From an uncultured Collinsella sp. (GTDB lineage Bacteria > Actinomycetota > Coriobacteriia > Coriobacteriales > Coriobacteriaceae), in assembly GCA_900546825.1 (NCBI GenBank), contig UREE01000036.1, positions 1-19,045 of the forward strand: a DNA stretch of 19,045 bases, written 5' to 3'. The stretch's first letter is position 1. Each line of letters opens with the position of its first letter. The translations under genes and the position numbers were made by a program. The notes under the pieces are model-generated. The model searched no databases. It saw only the letters and a program-made list of their open reading frames with translations, and was not told where the DNA came from. Of this stretch, positions 1 to 5,773 are shown one piece after another.

Positions 1-1460
1 ACGGTTTCCATGACGGTCATGCACTCACGGTAGTCAAGGCCGCTCGTGGGCTCGTCGAGCACCACGATTTTGGGCTCTACGACCACGACGGAGGCGAGTG
101 CCACCATCTGGCGCTGACCGCGCGAGAGCGAGAAGGGCGCCTCGTCGGCCGGCAAGCCAAAGCGGTCGATGACGAGCTGGGCGCGACGCAGAGCCTCGGC
201 GCGGTCCATGCCGGCAAGCACCAAGCCAAAGGCGACCTCGTCGAGCACAGTGTCCTTGCAGATCTGGCGGTCGGGGTTTTGGAAGAGGGTTGCGACTTCG
301 CGGGCGATGCGGCTTGTGGGAACGGCTGCGGTATCCAGTCCCGTGACACGCACGCTGCCCGAGGCGGGCTTAAGCAGGCCTGTGAGCAGCTTGGTGAGCG
401 TGGTCTTGCCGGCGCCGTTTTGGCCGACGATGCCCACGAGCTCGCCGGGATAGAGGGTCAGGTTGAGGTCGTGGACGGCGGCGCCGCCATTGGGATAGGC
501 AAACTCAACGTGATCGAAGGTGAGCACGGGCTCGGCGTCCTTGGCGTGCGGGCGCAACGACGGTGCGTGCGGTGAGCCGGCGGGTGCCTGAATGTCGCTG
601 CTTGCGTGTGCGGGGTCGACGATGCCCGTAATCAGGCGCTCGGCCTCATCAACATCCAAACAGGGAGTGCCGCTGGCCAGGCCATCGACCTCGAGGCTGT
701 TGAAAATGCGCGTGACACGCGGGCAATCGACGCCGATGGCGCGGAGCTCATCGGCGTGTGCGAAGACCTCGTGCGGCTCGCCCTGTAGCGCGATTTCGCC
801 ATGATTGAGCACGAGCACGCGGTTGCAATACTCCGAAAGCAGGGCGACTTTTTGCTCAACGACGACGATGGTGATGCCGAGTGCGCGGTTGGCCTCACGC
901 AGGGTCTCGAAGACCAGCGTGGAGCTGGCGGGGTCGAGCGCCGCGGTGGGTTCGTCGAGCACGAGCACGCGCGGACGCATGGCGAGGATGGCGGCGATGG
1001 CAACCTTTTGCTTTTGGCCGCCCGAAAGCGTGGCGATCTCGCGGTCGCGCAGGTCGCTGATGCCGACGGTCTCGAGCGTCTCGCTCACACGTTGCTCGAT
1101 CTGGTCGTGGGGAACGCCAAAGTTCTCCAGGCCAAAAAGCATCTCGTCCTCGACGACCGAGGCGACCATTTGCGTGTCGATGTCCTGCAACACGCTGCCG
1201 ACGATCTGCGACACATCGGTGAGCGAAACTTCACAGGTGTCGTTGCCGTCGACAGTGACGGAGCCAAAGAACGTGCCGGTGTAATGGTGGGGTACGGCTC
1301 CCGACAGACAGGCGGCAAGTGTAGATTTGCCGGCGCCCGAAGGACCGATAATGCCAATAAAATCTCCCCTGTTCACGCCGAGCGAGATATGCTTAAGCAC
1401 CTGCTCGGTCTGCGTGCCATAGGAGAACGAGACATCGTCGACGTTGATGATCGTTTCCAT
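1..1460 (-). CDS. Fused double-ATPase subunit of an ECF-type ABC importer (partial, 3' end off the window)
   Basis: The frame is open from ATG at 1460 to the left edge (486 codons visible), so the C-terminus is missing. It holds two ABC ATPase domains in tandem. Domain 1 has Walker A GPSGAGKST (residues 39-47), Q-loop Gln92, signature LSGGQ (145-149) and Walker B ending in DEP (Glu170). A Pro/Ala/His-rich linker (about 280-312) leads to domain 2, with Walker A GQNGAGKTT (346-354), FQNPDRQI, a variant signature LSRGQ (445-449) and DEPTSGLD (Glu470). The fused layout matches YkoD-type energy-coupling ATPases, which power a membrane S component through an EcfT subunit at the inner face of the membrane. 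The S component gene lies directly upstream on the same strand (107-bp gap). No EcfT is in the window; in ykoEDC-type operons it follows the ATPase, so it may lie just beyond the left edge. The H-loop position of domain 1 reads VVEQK, with Gln203 where His is usual. The domain call is secure; substrate is inferred from the leader upstream. Confidence 0.93.
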   Translation of the reverse strand, partial: METIINVDDVSFSYGTQTEQVLKHISLGVNRGDFIGIIGPSGAGKSTLAACLSGAVPHHYTGTFFGSVTVDGNDTCEVSLTDVSQIVGSVLQDIDTQMVASVVEDEMLFGLENFGVPHDQIEQRVSETLETVGISDLRDREIATLSGGQKQKVAIAAILAMRPRVLVLDEPTAALDPASSTLVFETLREANRALGITIVVVEQKVALLSEYCNRVLVLNHGEIALQGEPHEVFAHADELRAIGVDCPRVTRIFNSLEVDGLASGTPCLDVDEAERLITGIVDPAHASSDIQAPAGSPHAPSLRPHAKDAEPVLTFDHVEFAYPNGGAAVHDLNLTLYPGELVGIVGQNGAGKTTLTKLLTGLLKPASGSVRVTGLDTAAVPTSRIAREVATLFQNPDRQICKDTVLDEVAFGLVLAGMDRAEALRRAQLVIDRFGLPADEAPFSLSRGQRQMVALASVVVVEPKIVVLDEPTSGLDYRECMTVMET

Positions 1461-1480
1461 GGATACCTTTCAGAGTCATC

Positions 1481-1520
1481 GGGGACGTTCTTACATGACT
1501 AGTCGTTTAAGAACGTCCCC
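1481..1520 (-). other. Intercistronic hairpin between S component and ATPase genes
   Basis: Perfect 13-bp inverted repeat: GGGGACGTTCTTA at 1481-1493 and its complement at 1508-1520. The 14-nt loop contains the 8-bp palindrome GACTAGTC (1497-1504). It lies in the gap between the two importer genes, about 20 nt upstream of the ATPase start codon on the transcript. No T-tract follows, so it does not look like an ordinary terminator. It could stabilise mRNA ends after processing, set the ratio of S component to ATPase, or be a copy of a dispersed intergenic repeat. The pairing is seen; the role is inferred. Confidence 0.6.
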
Positions 1521-1566
1521 AAGAGCTAGTTGTTTGGGACAGTCTTTACCGATGGGGCACTGTGGG

Positions 1567-2139
1567 TTAGTTGAGCTTCAGGGCCTTCTGGATGGGCAGG
1601 TAGAGGGCGCCGACCAGGATGGCGTTAAAGACGGCGGTCATGGCGACAACGGGCAGCATGGCTGCGGCGAGCTCGCCCACCACGCCGAGCATGGCCATCT
1701 TGATGACCATGAAGATGACGCCCGAGACAAAGGTGGTCACGAACGTTGCGACGATGGCGACAATAGGCTTAACCTGGCCGCCCTTGGTAGCAGCGTTGAC
1801 AATGACAGCCATGAGCATGGCGGCAATGCCCTCGGCGGCAAAATCGACAAACGGCGAGGTGGTGGTGATCTGGATCACGGCGGCCGAAATGAGGCCGATG
1901 ACGAGCGCCTGGCCAATGTTGGGGCGAACGACCAAGATGGTGAGGCAGAAGGCCGAGATGATGAACTCGGGGCTGATCATGCCGCCCGAGATGCTGGAGA
2001 TAGCCTTGCCGACGGTGAAGTTGAGAATGAAGCCGGCAGCAAGCAGAATGGCGAGCAGGACAAGGGCACGGATATCGAGTTTGCCACGGTCGGCGGTCTG
2101 GACGGTGCGGGGCTGGGCGGCGGTGGTGTTCTGAGACAT
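1567..2139 (-). CDS. ECF transporter S component, predicted tryptophan-specific
   Basis: This is a 190-residue, very hydrophobic protein with about six membrane-spanning stretches after a roughly 25-residue polar N-terminus (for example ALVLLAILLAAGFILNF, then PEFIISAFCLTILVV). Size, hydrophobicity and position before a fused ECF ATPase fit the substrate-binding S subunit of an energy-coupling factor importer in the cytoplasmic membrane. The start ATG at 2139 is preceded by GAAAGGA. The upstream transcript carries a short reading frame with three consecutive Trp codons and an intrinsic terminator, the classic sign of tryptophan-sensing attenuation. I therefore infer that it imports tryptophan or a close derivative. 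The sequence loosely resembles TrpP-type transporters, but I cannot confirm the family without a profile search. The S component role is fairly sure; the substrate rests on the regulatory context. Confidence 0.8.
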   Translation of the reverse strand: MSQNTTAAQPRTVQTADRGKLDIRALVLLAILLAAGFILNFTVGKAISSISGGMISPEFIISAFCLTILVVRPNIGQALVIGLISAAVIQITTTSPFVDFAAEGIAAMLMAVIVNAATKGGQVKPIVAIVATFVTTFVSGVIFMVIKMAMLGVVGELAAAMLPVVAMTAVFNAILVGALYLPIQKALKLN

Positions 2140-2184
2140 GGTGAAAGTCCTTTCAAAAAGGGGAGTGCAAGAAAAAACGGAGGC

Positions 2185-2314
2185 GCGTGATGCGAATGCG
2201 ATCGGGCTCGAGATAGAAAAAGGCCCCCGGTCGAAACCGGAGGCCTTCCAATCACCTAGAGCGCAAAAACAGGCGTGAGGGACTCACCGTCGACCGATCG
2301 TATTCGCATCACGC
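2185..2314 (-). repeat. Long-range inverted repeat bracketing the leader terminator
   Basis: Arms at 2185-2205 and 2294-2314 are complementary at 20 of 21 positions, with a single A-C mismatch in the transcript. The upstream arm (2314-2294 on the minus strand) starts at the last base of the third Trp codon of the leader peptide and covers the codons for RDANTIG. The downstream arm lies after the terminator and about 45 nt before the S component start codon. Pairing would enclose the terminator hairpin. A ribosome stalled on the Trp codons would block the first arm. Confidence 0.7.
2217..2247 (-). terminator. Intrinsic terminator of the tryptophan leader (attenuator)
   Basis: On the minus-strand transcript, a 12-bp stem (arms 2247-2236 and 2231-2220, one G-U pair) is closed by a UUCG tetraloop. 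The stem runs into five U residues (2221-2217). It begins 36 nt after the leader-peptide stop codon and ends about 77 nt before the S component start, so it must be read through for the importer genes to be expressed. A 7-nt match between the end of the leader frame (CGGTCGA, 2296-2290) and the loop/3' arm (TCGACCG, 2234-2228) is a possible but weaker competing pair. Confidence 0.88.
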
Positions 2315-2352
2315 CACCACCAGTTGTTGAGAGACGTCATCGAGTTCTTCAT
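2284..2352 (-). CDS. Tryptophan-rich leader peptide (attenuation sensor) of the ECF importer operon
   Basis: A 22-codon frame starts at ATG 2352 and ends at TGA 2284, preceded by AAAGGAG at good spacing. Residues 9-15 read NNWWWRD: three successive TGG codons, positions 2322-2314. A well-translated short frame with a run of one rare amino acid, followed by an intrinsic terminator, is the defining arrangement of ribosome-mediated transcription attenuation, as for trpL. Low charged tRNA-Trp would stall the ribosome at the run and favour readthrough into the S component gene. The segment GGCGTGA (2315-2309) can also pair with TCACGCC (2278-2272), giving a typical early hairpin. The peptide itself probably has no function. 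The frame, ribosome site and terminator are seen; the mechanism is inferred from known leaders. Confidence 0.88.
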   Translation of the reverse strand: MKNSMTSLNNWWWRDANTIGRR

Positions 2353-2410
2353 GTTGGTGGCTCCTTTCGTGATGCCGTGGCTCGGTAGCACCTGATTGCT
2401 GTTGCGCTGC

Positions 2411-2439
2411 ACTATAGCACAGCGATATATGTGCAGGGA
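2411..2439 (-). promoter_or_regulatory. Probable promoter of the tryptophan importer operon (extended -10)
   Basis: The minus strand reads TGCTATAGT (2419-2411), an extended -10 element with a 5/6 match to TATAAT. The region 17-18 bp upstream has no good -35, which extended -10 promoters can tolerate. The predicted start near 2404 leaves about 50 nt before the leader peptide ATG at 2352. Confidence 0.5.
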
Positions 2440-2459
2440 AATCTTTTTTGAAAAGATTT
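2439..2459. other. Short A/T-rich hairpin upstream of the importer promoter
   Basis: Nine-base arms AAATCTTTT (2439-2447) and AAAAGATTT (2451-2459) are separated by 3 nt. It lies between the 3' end of the dipeptidase gene and the importer promoter and abuts the expected -35 region. It may help terminate dipeptidase transcription or act as an A/T-rich upstream element. The pairing is seen; the role is unknown. Confidence 0.35.
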
Positions 2460-2492
2460 CAGCGGCGTTTCCCGCCGGTCAGATGACGGGCT

Positions 2493-2528
2493 AGGAGGGC
2501 AAGGCCGCTCACGCTGTCTCGCCCTCCT
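2493..2528 (-). terminator. Possible terminator hairpin after the C69 dipeptidase gene
   Basis: Eight-base arms AGGAGGGC (2493-2500) and GCCCTCCT (2521-2528) lie 17 nt past the dipeptidase stop codon on the minus strand. The 20-nt loop is long and no T-tract follows on the minus strand, so this is a weak terminator call. Confidence 0.4.
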
Positions 2529-2544
2529 TTAGAACGTGAGGGTC

Positions 2545-4347
2545 TTAGGCCTTCTTGCGACGATAGAGCACGAAGCCGCAGACACCGATGATGACGACGG
2601 CACCAACAGCCATGGCGGCCATGTTGTTGCCCTCGGACTTCTCCTCGGTTGCCTCTTCCTTAACCTCGGGCTCGGCAACGTCCTCATCGGAGAGGGCCTC
2701 GTCGGCGTAGGTGATGGACTCGACCAGGCAGTCGTTGTCGGCATCGTAGTCACTCGGGACGAACTTCTCGGAGAAGTCGCCCTTCTTGAGGTAATCGCGC
2801 ATCTCCTCGAGCATGGCCTTGCACTTGACGTAGGTGTTCTTGGTCGCGGCCTTGCCAGCCTTGTTGGCCAGGGCGGTGCGGGCCTCGGTGCCCTCGGCAG
2901 CTTGCATGGCCTCGTCGACGGTCAGGTTCTGCTCGATGAGCTCCTTCTGCAGAGCGTCGAGATAGGCGCGGACGCCGGTGGCGCAGTTGTCGCGGTTCTC
3001 CTCGGCGAGCGTGTTGATGTCCATGAGGACGTAATTGATGGAGTTCTTGGGCTCCTCGTTGTTCACGACGTCTTCCTCTTCACAGTGATCGAAGGAGACA
3101 TCCTGATCGCTGAAGTAGGGGCTGACCTCGGTGAGCAGTGCGGAGTAGAAGGGAATAGCGACGGAGAACTCGGCGTTGGAGAGCATCTCCCACTGGATGG
3201 TCGCGATCTCGGGGTCCATGCCCTGACGGATCTGGAAGGTGTGGATCTCGGTGTTGCGGTTGGAGCCGATGGCATAGGCGCCGTCGGTGTTGGCGTTGAG
3301 GCCGGCGACATTCTCGCCACGAGTGGCAAAGCTGCGGATCATCTCAAAGGTGTTCCAGTCGGACTTTCCGGGCTGGAAGAACAGCGGCTGCATCTCGTGG
3401 ACCAGGGCGCCAGTCGTGGCGCGAGCATCTTCGCGCTCGTCCTTAACGATCTCGTAGTCGGTGCCCTCGGCAAGCGGAGCCATGAAGTAATCGCGGCCCT
3501 GGATATAGCGAGACCAAGAATGCATGGCCTGCTCGCTAATTTCCTCACCGTAGGTCTGGGCAACGTCGAACTGGCCGTCCTCGAAGTACTTGGCAAAGCC
3601 CTTTTCTTCGGGCATGGTCTGAATGTCCTTGGAGTGGAGGCAGTTCTCGGTATCGTCGAGGTTGACCTTGTAGTTAAGGTTGCCGATGTTGGGGTTGACC
3701 GAGGCGATGTCGTCGGTGAGCTTCATGGCAATCCACTGATGGCCGGAAAGCGCTGCAAACAACCAGGTCTCGTTGTTGTCGGCAATGATGATCTGGTCGT
3801 TGGAGCAGACGCCCTGCTCGTCAATCAGGCTGCCGAGGAGCTCGACACCCTCGCGGGCCGTGGCACTCTCGCCCAGAATGACGCTGGCGTAGTTGTATTC
3901 GCCAATGCCAGTCTCCTCGGTGATGGGGTCGGCCTCTTCGGCCTTCTCGTTATAGGAGGTGCTCAACGTGGCAGAGCAGGAGACGCCCTTCTCGTTGATG
4001 CCTGCCTCGGAATATGCGTCGTAGCGATCTTCCCACTGCGAGGGGTTGTCGCGAACGAAGGTGTAGCGGTAGGTTGCGCCCTTGGACTTGTACTCAAAAC
4101 CGGACTCGACCGAGGTGTACTCGTTGCCGTCCTTGTGTGCGGGCTCAATGCCAAAGTGCTTGACGTAGCGCGGACCGAAGTCCTCGGAACGGCCGTAGTA
4201 CGTGTTGCCGTCGGCCGTGAGCTTGCTGCCCATGTAGATCTGGGTGCAGGCGAGCGCCGAAGTCGGCATGGCCATGATGGCCGCTGCTCCAAACGCAAGG
4301 CCGCAGCCGAGCTTCTTGAGCGTGTTGACAGGATGAGTAAACCTCAT
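2545..4347 (-). CDS. Secreted, membrane-anchored C69-family dipeptidase (PepD-like)
   Basis: This 600-residue protein starts at ATG 4347, preceded by GGGAGGG. An ATG 60 bp further upstream is in frame, but the stretch before residue 1 lacks signal character. Residues 1-33 form a signal peptide (KK, hydrophobic core, ...PTSALA). Cleavage would expose Cys34, the expected N-terminal nucleophile of this Ntn-hydrolase family (C-TQIYMGS, then DGNTYYGRSEDFG). C69 enzymes split dipeptides and some short peptides. The body runs to about residue 550, followed by a Glu-rich spacer, one C-terminal membrane helix (about 574-594) and a basic tail YRRKKA, with no LPXTG motif. It is longer than cytosolic PepD (about 470 residues) because of this tail. 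It should act outside the cell, tethered to the membrane, supplying amino acids from peptides. The neighbouring amino-acid importer fits such a role but is a separate transcription unit. The family call is strong; the exact substrate is unknown. Confidence 0.9.
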   Translation of the reverse strand: MRFTHPVNTLKKLGCGLAFGAAAIMAMPTSALACTQIYMGSKLTADGNTYYGRSEDFGPRYVKHFGIEPAHKDGNEYTSVESGFEYKSKGATYRYTFVRDNPSQWEDRYDAYSEAGINEKGVSCSATLSTSYNEKAEEADPITEETGIGEYNYASVILGESATAREGVELLGSLIDEQGVCSNDQIIIADNNETWLFAALSGHQWIAMKLTDDIASVNPNIGNLNYKVNLDDTENCLHSKDIQTMPEEKGFAKYFEDGQFDVAQTYGEEISEQAMHSWSRYIQGRDYFMAPLAEGTDYEIVKDEREDARATTGALVHEMQPLFFQPGKSDWNTFEMIRSFATRGENVAGLNANTDGAYAIGSNRNTEIHTFQIRQGMDPEIATIQWEMLSNAEFSVAIPFYSALLTEVSPYFSDQDVSFDHCEEEDVVNNEEPKNSINYVLMDINTLAEENRDNCATGVRAYLDALQKELIEQNLTVDEAMQAAEGTEARTALANKAGKAATKNTYVKCKAMLEEMRDYLKKGDFSEKFVPSDYDADNDCLVESITYADEALSDEDVAEPEVKEEATEEKSEGNNMAAMAVGAVVIIGVCGFVLYRRKKA

Positions 4348-4401
4348 AATCCCTCCCAACTGTTGAAACCCCGCGAAACCGTACGGAGTTTCAGCTAATA
4401 A

Positions 4402-4431
4402 ATACATCTACTAGCCTAAAGGAAGTGTAAA
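4402..4431 (-). promoter_or_regulatory. Candidate promoter of the C69 dipeptidase gene
   Basis: The minus strand has TTTACA (4431-4426), a good -35 match. It is followed 17-18 bp later by a poor -10 (GATGTA or ATGTAT, about 4408-4402). The gap 4348-4655 (308 bp) holds no gene: only this weak promoter, a direct-repeat pair and the terminator described separately. Confidence 0.3.
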
Positions 4432-4511
4432 GAGTATTCATTCGACAACAGCTTTTACTCGATGAGCGTGAAGAAATATACGATGAACGGATAATAATAC
4501 TCATTTTATAG

Positions 4512-4557
4512 CTTTAGTTAAATAAAGGCACCCTGCATTTACTGTAGCTGAATAAAG
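4512..4557. repeat. Pair of 16-bp direct repeats, 30 bp apart
   Basis: CTTTAGTTAAATAAAG (4512-4527) and CTGTAGCTGAATAAAG (4542-4557) match at 13 of 16 positions with a repeat period of exactly 30 bp, about three DNA turns. The first copy is itself nearly palindromic (CTTTA-N6-TAAAG). They lie about 80 bp upstream of the candidate dipeptidase promoter and could be paired protein-binding sites. Confidence 0.35.
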
Positions 4558-4571
4558 CATTAGACGGCGCT

Positions 4572-4622
4572 CAAAAAGAAAACTCTCCCGCTGTTTAGGA
4601 TTTGCATAAACAGCGGGAGAGT
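4572..4622 (-). terminator. Strong intrinsic terminator of the lipid kinase-miniprotein operon
   Basis: A perfect 16-bp stem (arms 4582-4597 and 4607-4622) with a 9-nt loop. On the minus strand the stem is followed by a T-rich run, TTTTCTTTTTG (4582-4572). It lies about 35 nt past the miniprotein stop codon. On the plus strand no T-tract follows. Confidence 0.85.
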
Positions 4623-4655
4623 CGATAACTGGATGAATATCATACCAATGTGGAT

Positions 4656-4748
4656 TTACTTCTTTCGGCGGTGAATCACGTTGATGGCGTAACCGACGAG
4701 CATGGCCAAGACGATGACAATAAAGCCGATCAGGGGATTGTCGTTCAT
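4656..4748 (-). CDS. 30-residue single-pass membrane miniprotein
   Basis: The frame starts at ATG 4748 and ends at TAA 4656. A strong ribosome site AGGAGG sits 5 nt before the start and touches the stop codon of the kinase gene upstream (TAGGAGG), so the two are very likely translationally coupled. The peptide starts MNDNPLIG, has one hydrophobic helix (about residues 6-24, GFIVIVLAMLVGYAI) and ends in a basic tail HRRKK. This is the usual shape of small regulatory or scaffolding membrane peptides, with the basic end predicted to be cytoplasmic. It is followed by a strong terminator, so it is the last gene of the unit. I do not recognise a family. Lipid kinase genes act on membrane lipids, so a link at the membrane is possible, but this is inference. 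Confidence 0.72.
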   Translation of the reverse strand: MNDNPLIGFIVIVLAMLVGYAINVIHRRKK

Positions 4749-4757
4749 GGGGTCCTC

Positions 4758-5675
4758 CTATTTTCCGAGCGGTGAGAATTCGTCGACGATGAGGTCGAGG
4801 CATTGCGGAAGCGCGCGGGCTCCAAAGACGCCCGAATTGCTGGAGATAATCTCGCCATCGAACTGCATGCCCAGCGACGGGGTGCAGGTGATCTTGGCTT
4901 CCTTGGTCTGGATGATCTTAAACTGCGGACGACCGAGCACCTTGCCGGCGGGGTCGAGCGCGGCGGTGATCACGGTCGGGAGCAGCTGCACGGTTTTTAC
5001 GGGCTCGATGACCGCGATGTCGACCATGCCGTCGTTCATGCGGCAATCGGGGAACAGGTTGATGTCGTTTTGGATGACCGAGGTGTTGCCGGCCATGCAG
5101 CAGATGCCATCGAGCTCCTCGACAATGCCGTCATGCTCGATGGTAAAGTGCGCCACCGTGGGGTTGGGCGTGGCGAGCGCGGAGAGGAAGTAGGCGATCT
5201 CGCCGATGTCGTTTTTGGTGGGGGCGGCCTTCATCATGATCTCGGCGTCGAAGCCCGAGCCGGCGATGATGATAAAGCCGTGGCGCTTCTCGTTGCCGTT
5301 CTCGTCGAGCCAAAAGAGCTCGCCCATGTCCACTTTGACCGTGCGACCGGCGCGGCAGGCCTTGGCAAGTGCCGCTGCCTCGGGGGCATTACCGATGTTA
5401 TTGAAGAACAGGCAGGCCGTACCGGAGGGGAAGACGAGCGTGGGGACGCCGCATCCGCGCATTTGGTCGAGCACGTTGGAGACGGTGCCGTCGCCGCCCG
5501 AAATCACCACGCGATCAAACTCGCGCACGTCCGCCACGGCGTCCTCGGGTTCCATGCCATCGCCGATAAAACGCATCACGACCTCGTCGCCGCCCTGCGC
5601 GAGGGCGTGCGTGAACGCGTAGATTTCATCTGAGCTGGGGCCCGATGCCGGGTTGTGGATGATAAGGCAGCGCAT
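4758..5675 (-). CDS. Diacylglycerol/lipid kinase family protein (DgkB/YegS-like)
   Basis: This 305-residue protein has an N-terminal DAG-kinase catalytic domain with the nucleotide-binding motif SGGDGTVSNV (around residues 59-68) and a second conserved loop FPSGTACLFFNNIG (P-x-GT-x class). A C-terminal beta-sandwich region ends in QFDGEI and ARALPQCLDLIV, as in YegS/DgkB proteins. Members phosphorylate diacylglycerol or related lipids with ATP at the inner membrane face. In canonical members the second loop reads GTGND; here it is GTACL, so lipid or nucleotide preference may differ. The start ATG at 5675 has no strong ribosome site (GGGAACGTAAGT upstream). It is divergent from rnd and followed after 9 nt by the miniprotein gene. 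Confidence 0.88.
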   Translation of the reverse strand: MRCLIIHNPASGPSSDEIYAFTHALAQGGDEVVMRFIGDGMEPEDAVADVREFDRVVISGGDGTVSNVLDQMRGCGVPTLVFPSGTACLFFNNIGNAPEAAALAKACRAGRTVKVDMGELFWLDENGNEKRHGFIIIAGSGFDAEIMMKAAPTKNDIGEIAYFLSALATPNPTVAHFTIEHDGIVEELDGICCMAGNTSVIQNDINLFPDCRMNDGMVDIAVIEPVKTVQLLPTVITAALDPAGKVLGRPQFKIIQTKEAKITCTPSLGMQFDGEIISSNSGVFGARALPQCLDLIVDEFSPLGK

Positions 5676-5703
5676 ACTTACGTTCCCGTTCTGTGACTAA
5701 CCG

Positions 5704-5711
5704 AGTATAGT
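5704..5711. promoter_or_regulatory. Overlapping divergent -10 boxes between lipid kinase and rnd
   Basis: The octamer AGTATAGT gives TATAGT on the plus strand (5706-5711, toward rnd) and TATACT on the minus strand (5709-5704, toward the kinase). Both are 5/6 matches to the -10 consensus at sensible distances from their genes. Neither has a convincing -35, so confidence is low. Confidence 0.35.
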
Positions 5712-5773
5712 TGTAAGGCAATGCCGATATCCTACCCGTGTTTTTCGGGCCTAACCTTATTCGATGGGTTGAT

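Noticed and set aside
2217..2400. TPP riboswitch or T-box in the importer leader
   Set aside because: I see no conserved TPP riboswitch core and no T-box sequence. The leader frame with a Trp run and the terminator explain the region better.
2536..4398. A long open frame on the plus strand opposite the dipeptidase gene
   Set aside because: It mirrors the real gene, has low-complexity Gly/Val/Leu-rich sequence, no ribosome site and no family features. Such frames are common opposite genes with strong C/G-ending codon bias.
4501..4803. A 100-codon minus-strand frame overlapping the miniprotein
   Set aside because: It runs straight through a strong terminator, has basic low-quality sequence and no ribosome site. 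The 30-residue frame in another phase has a far better start and context.
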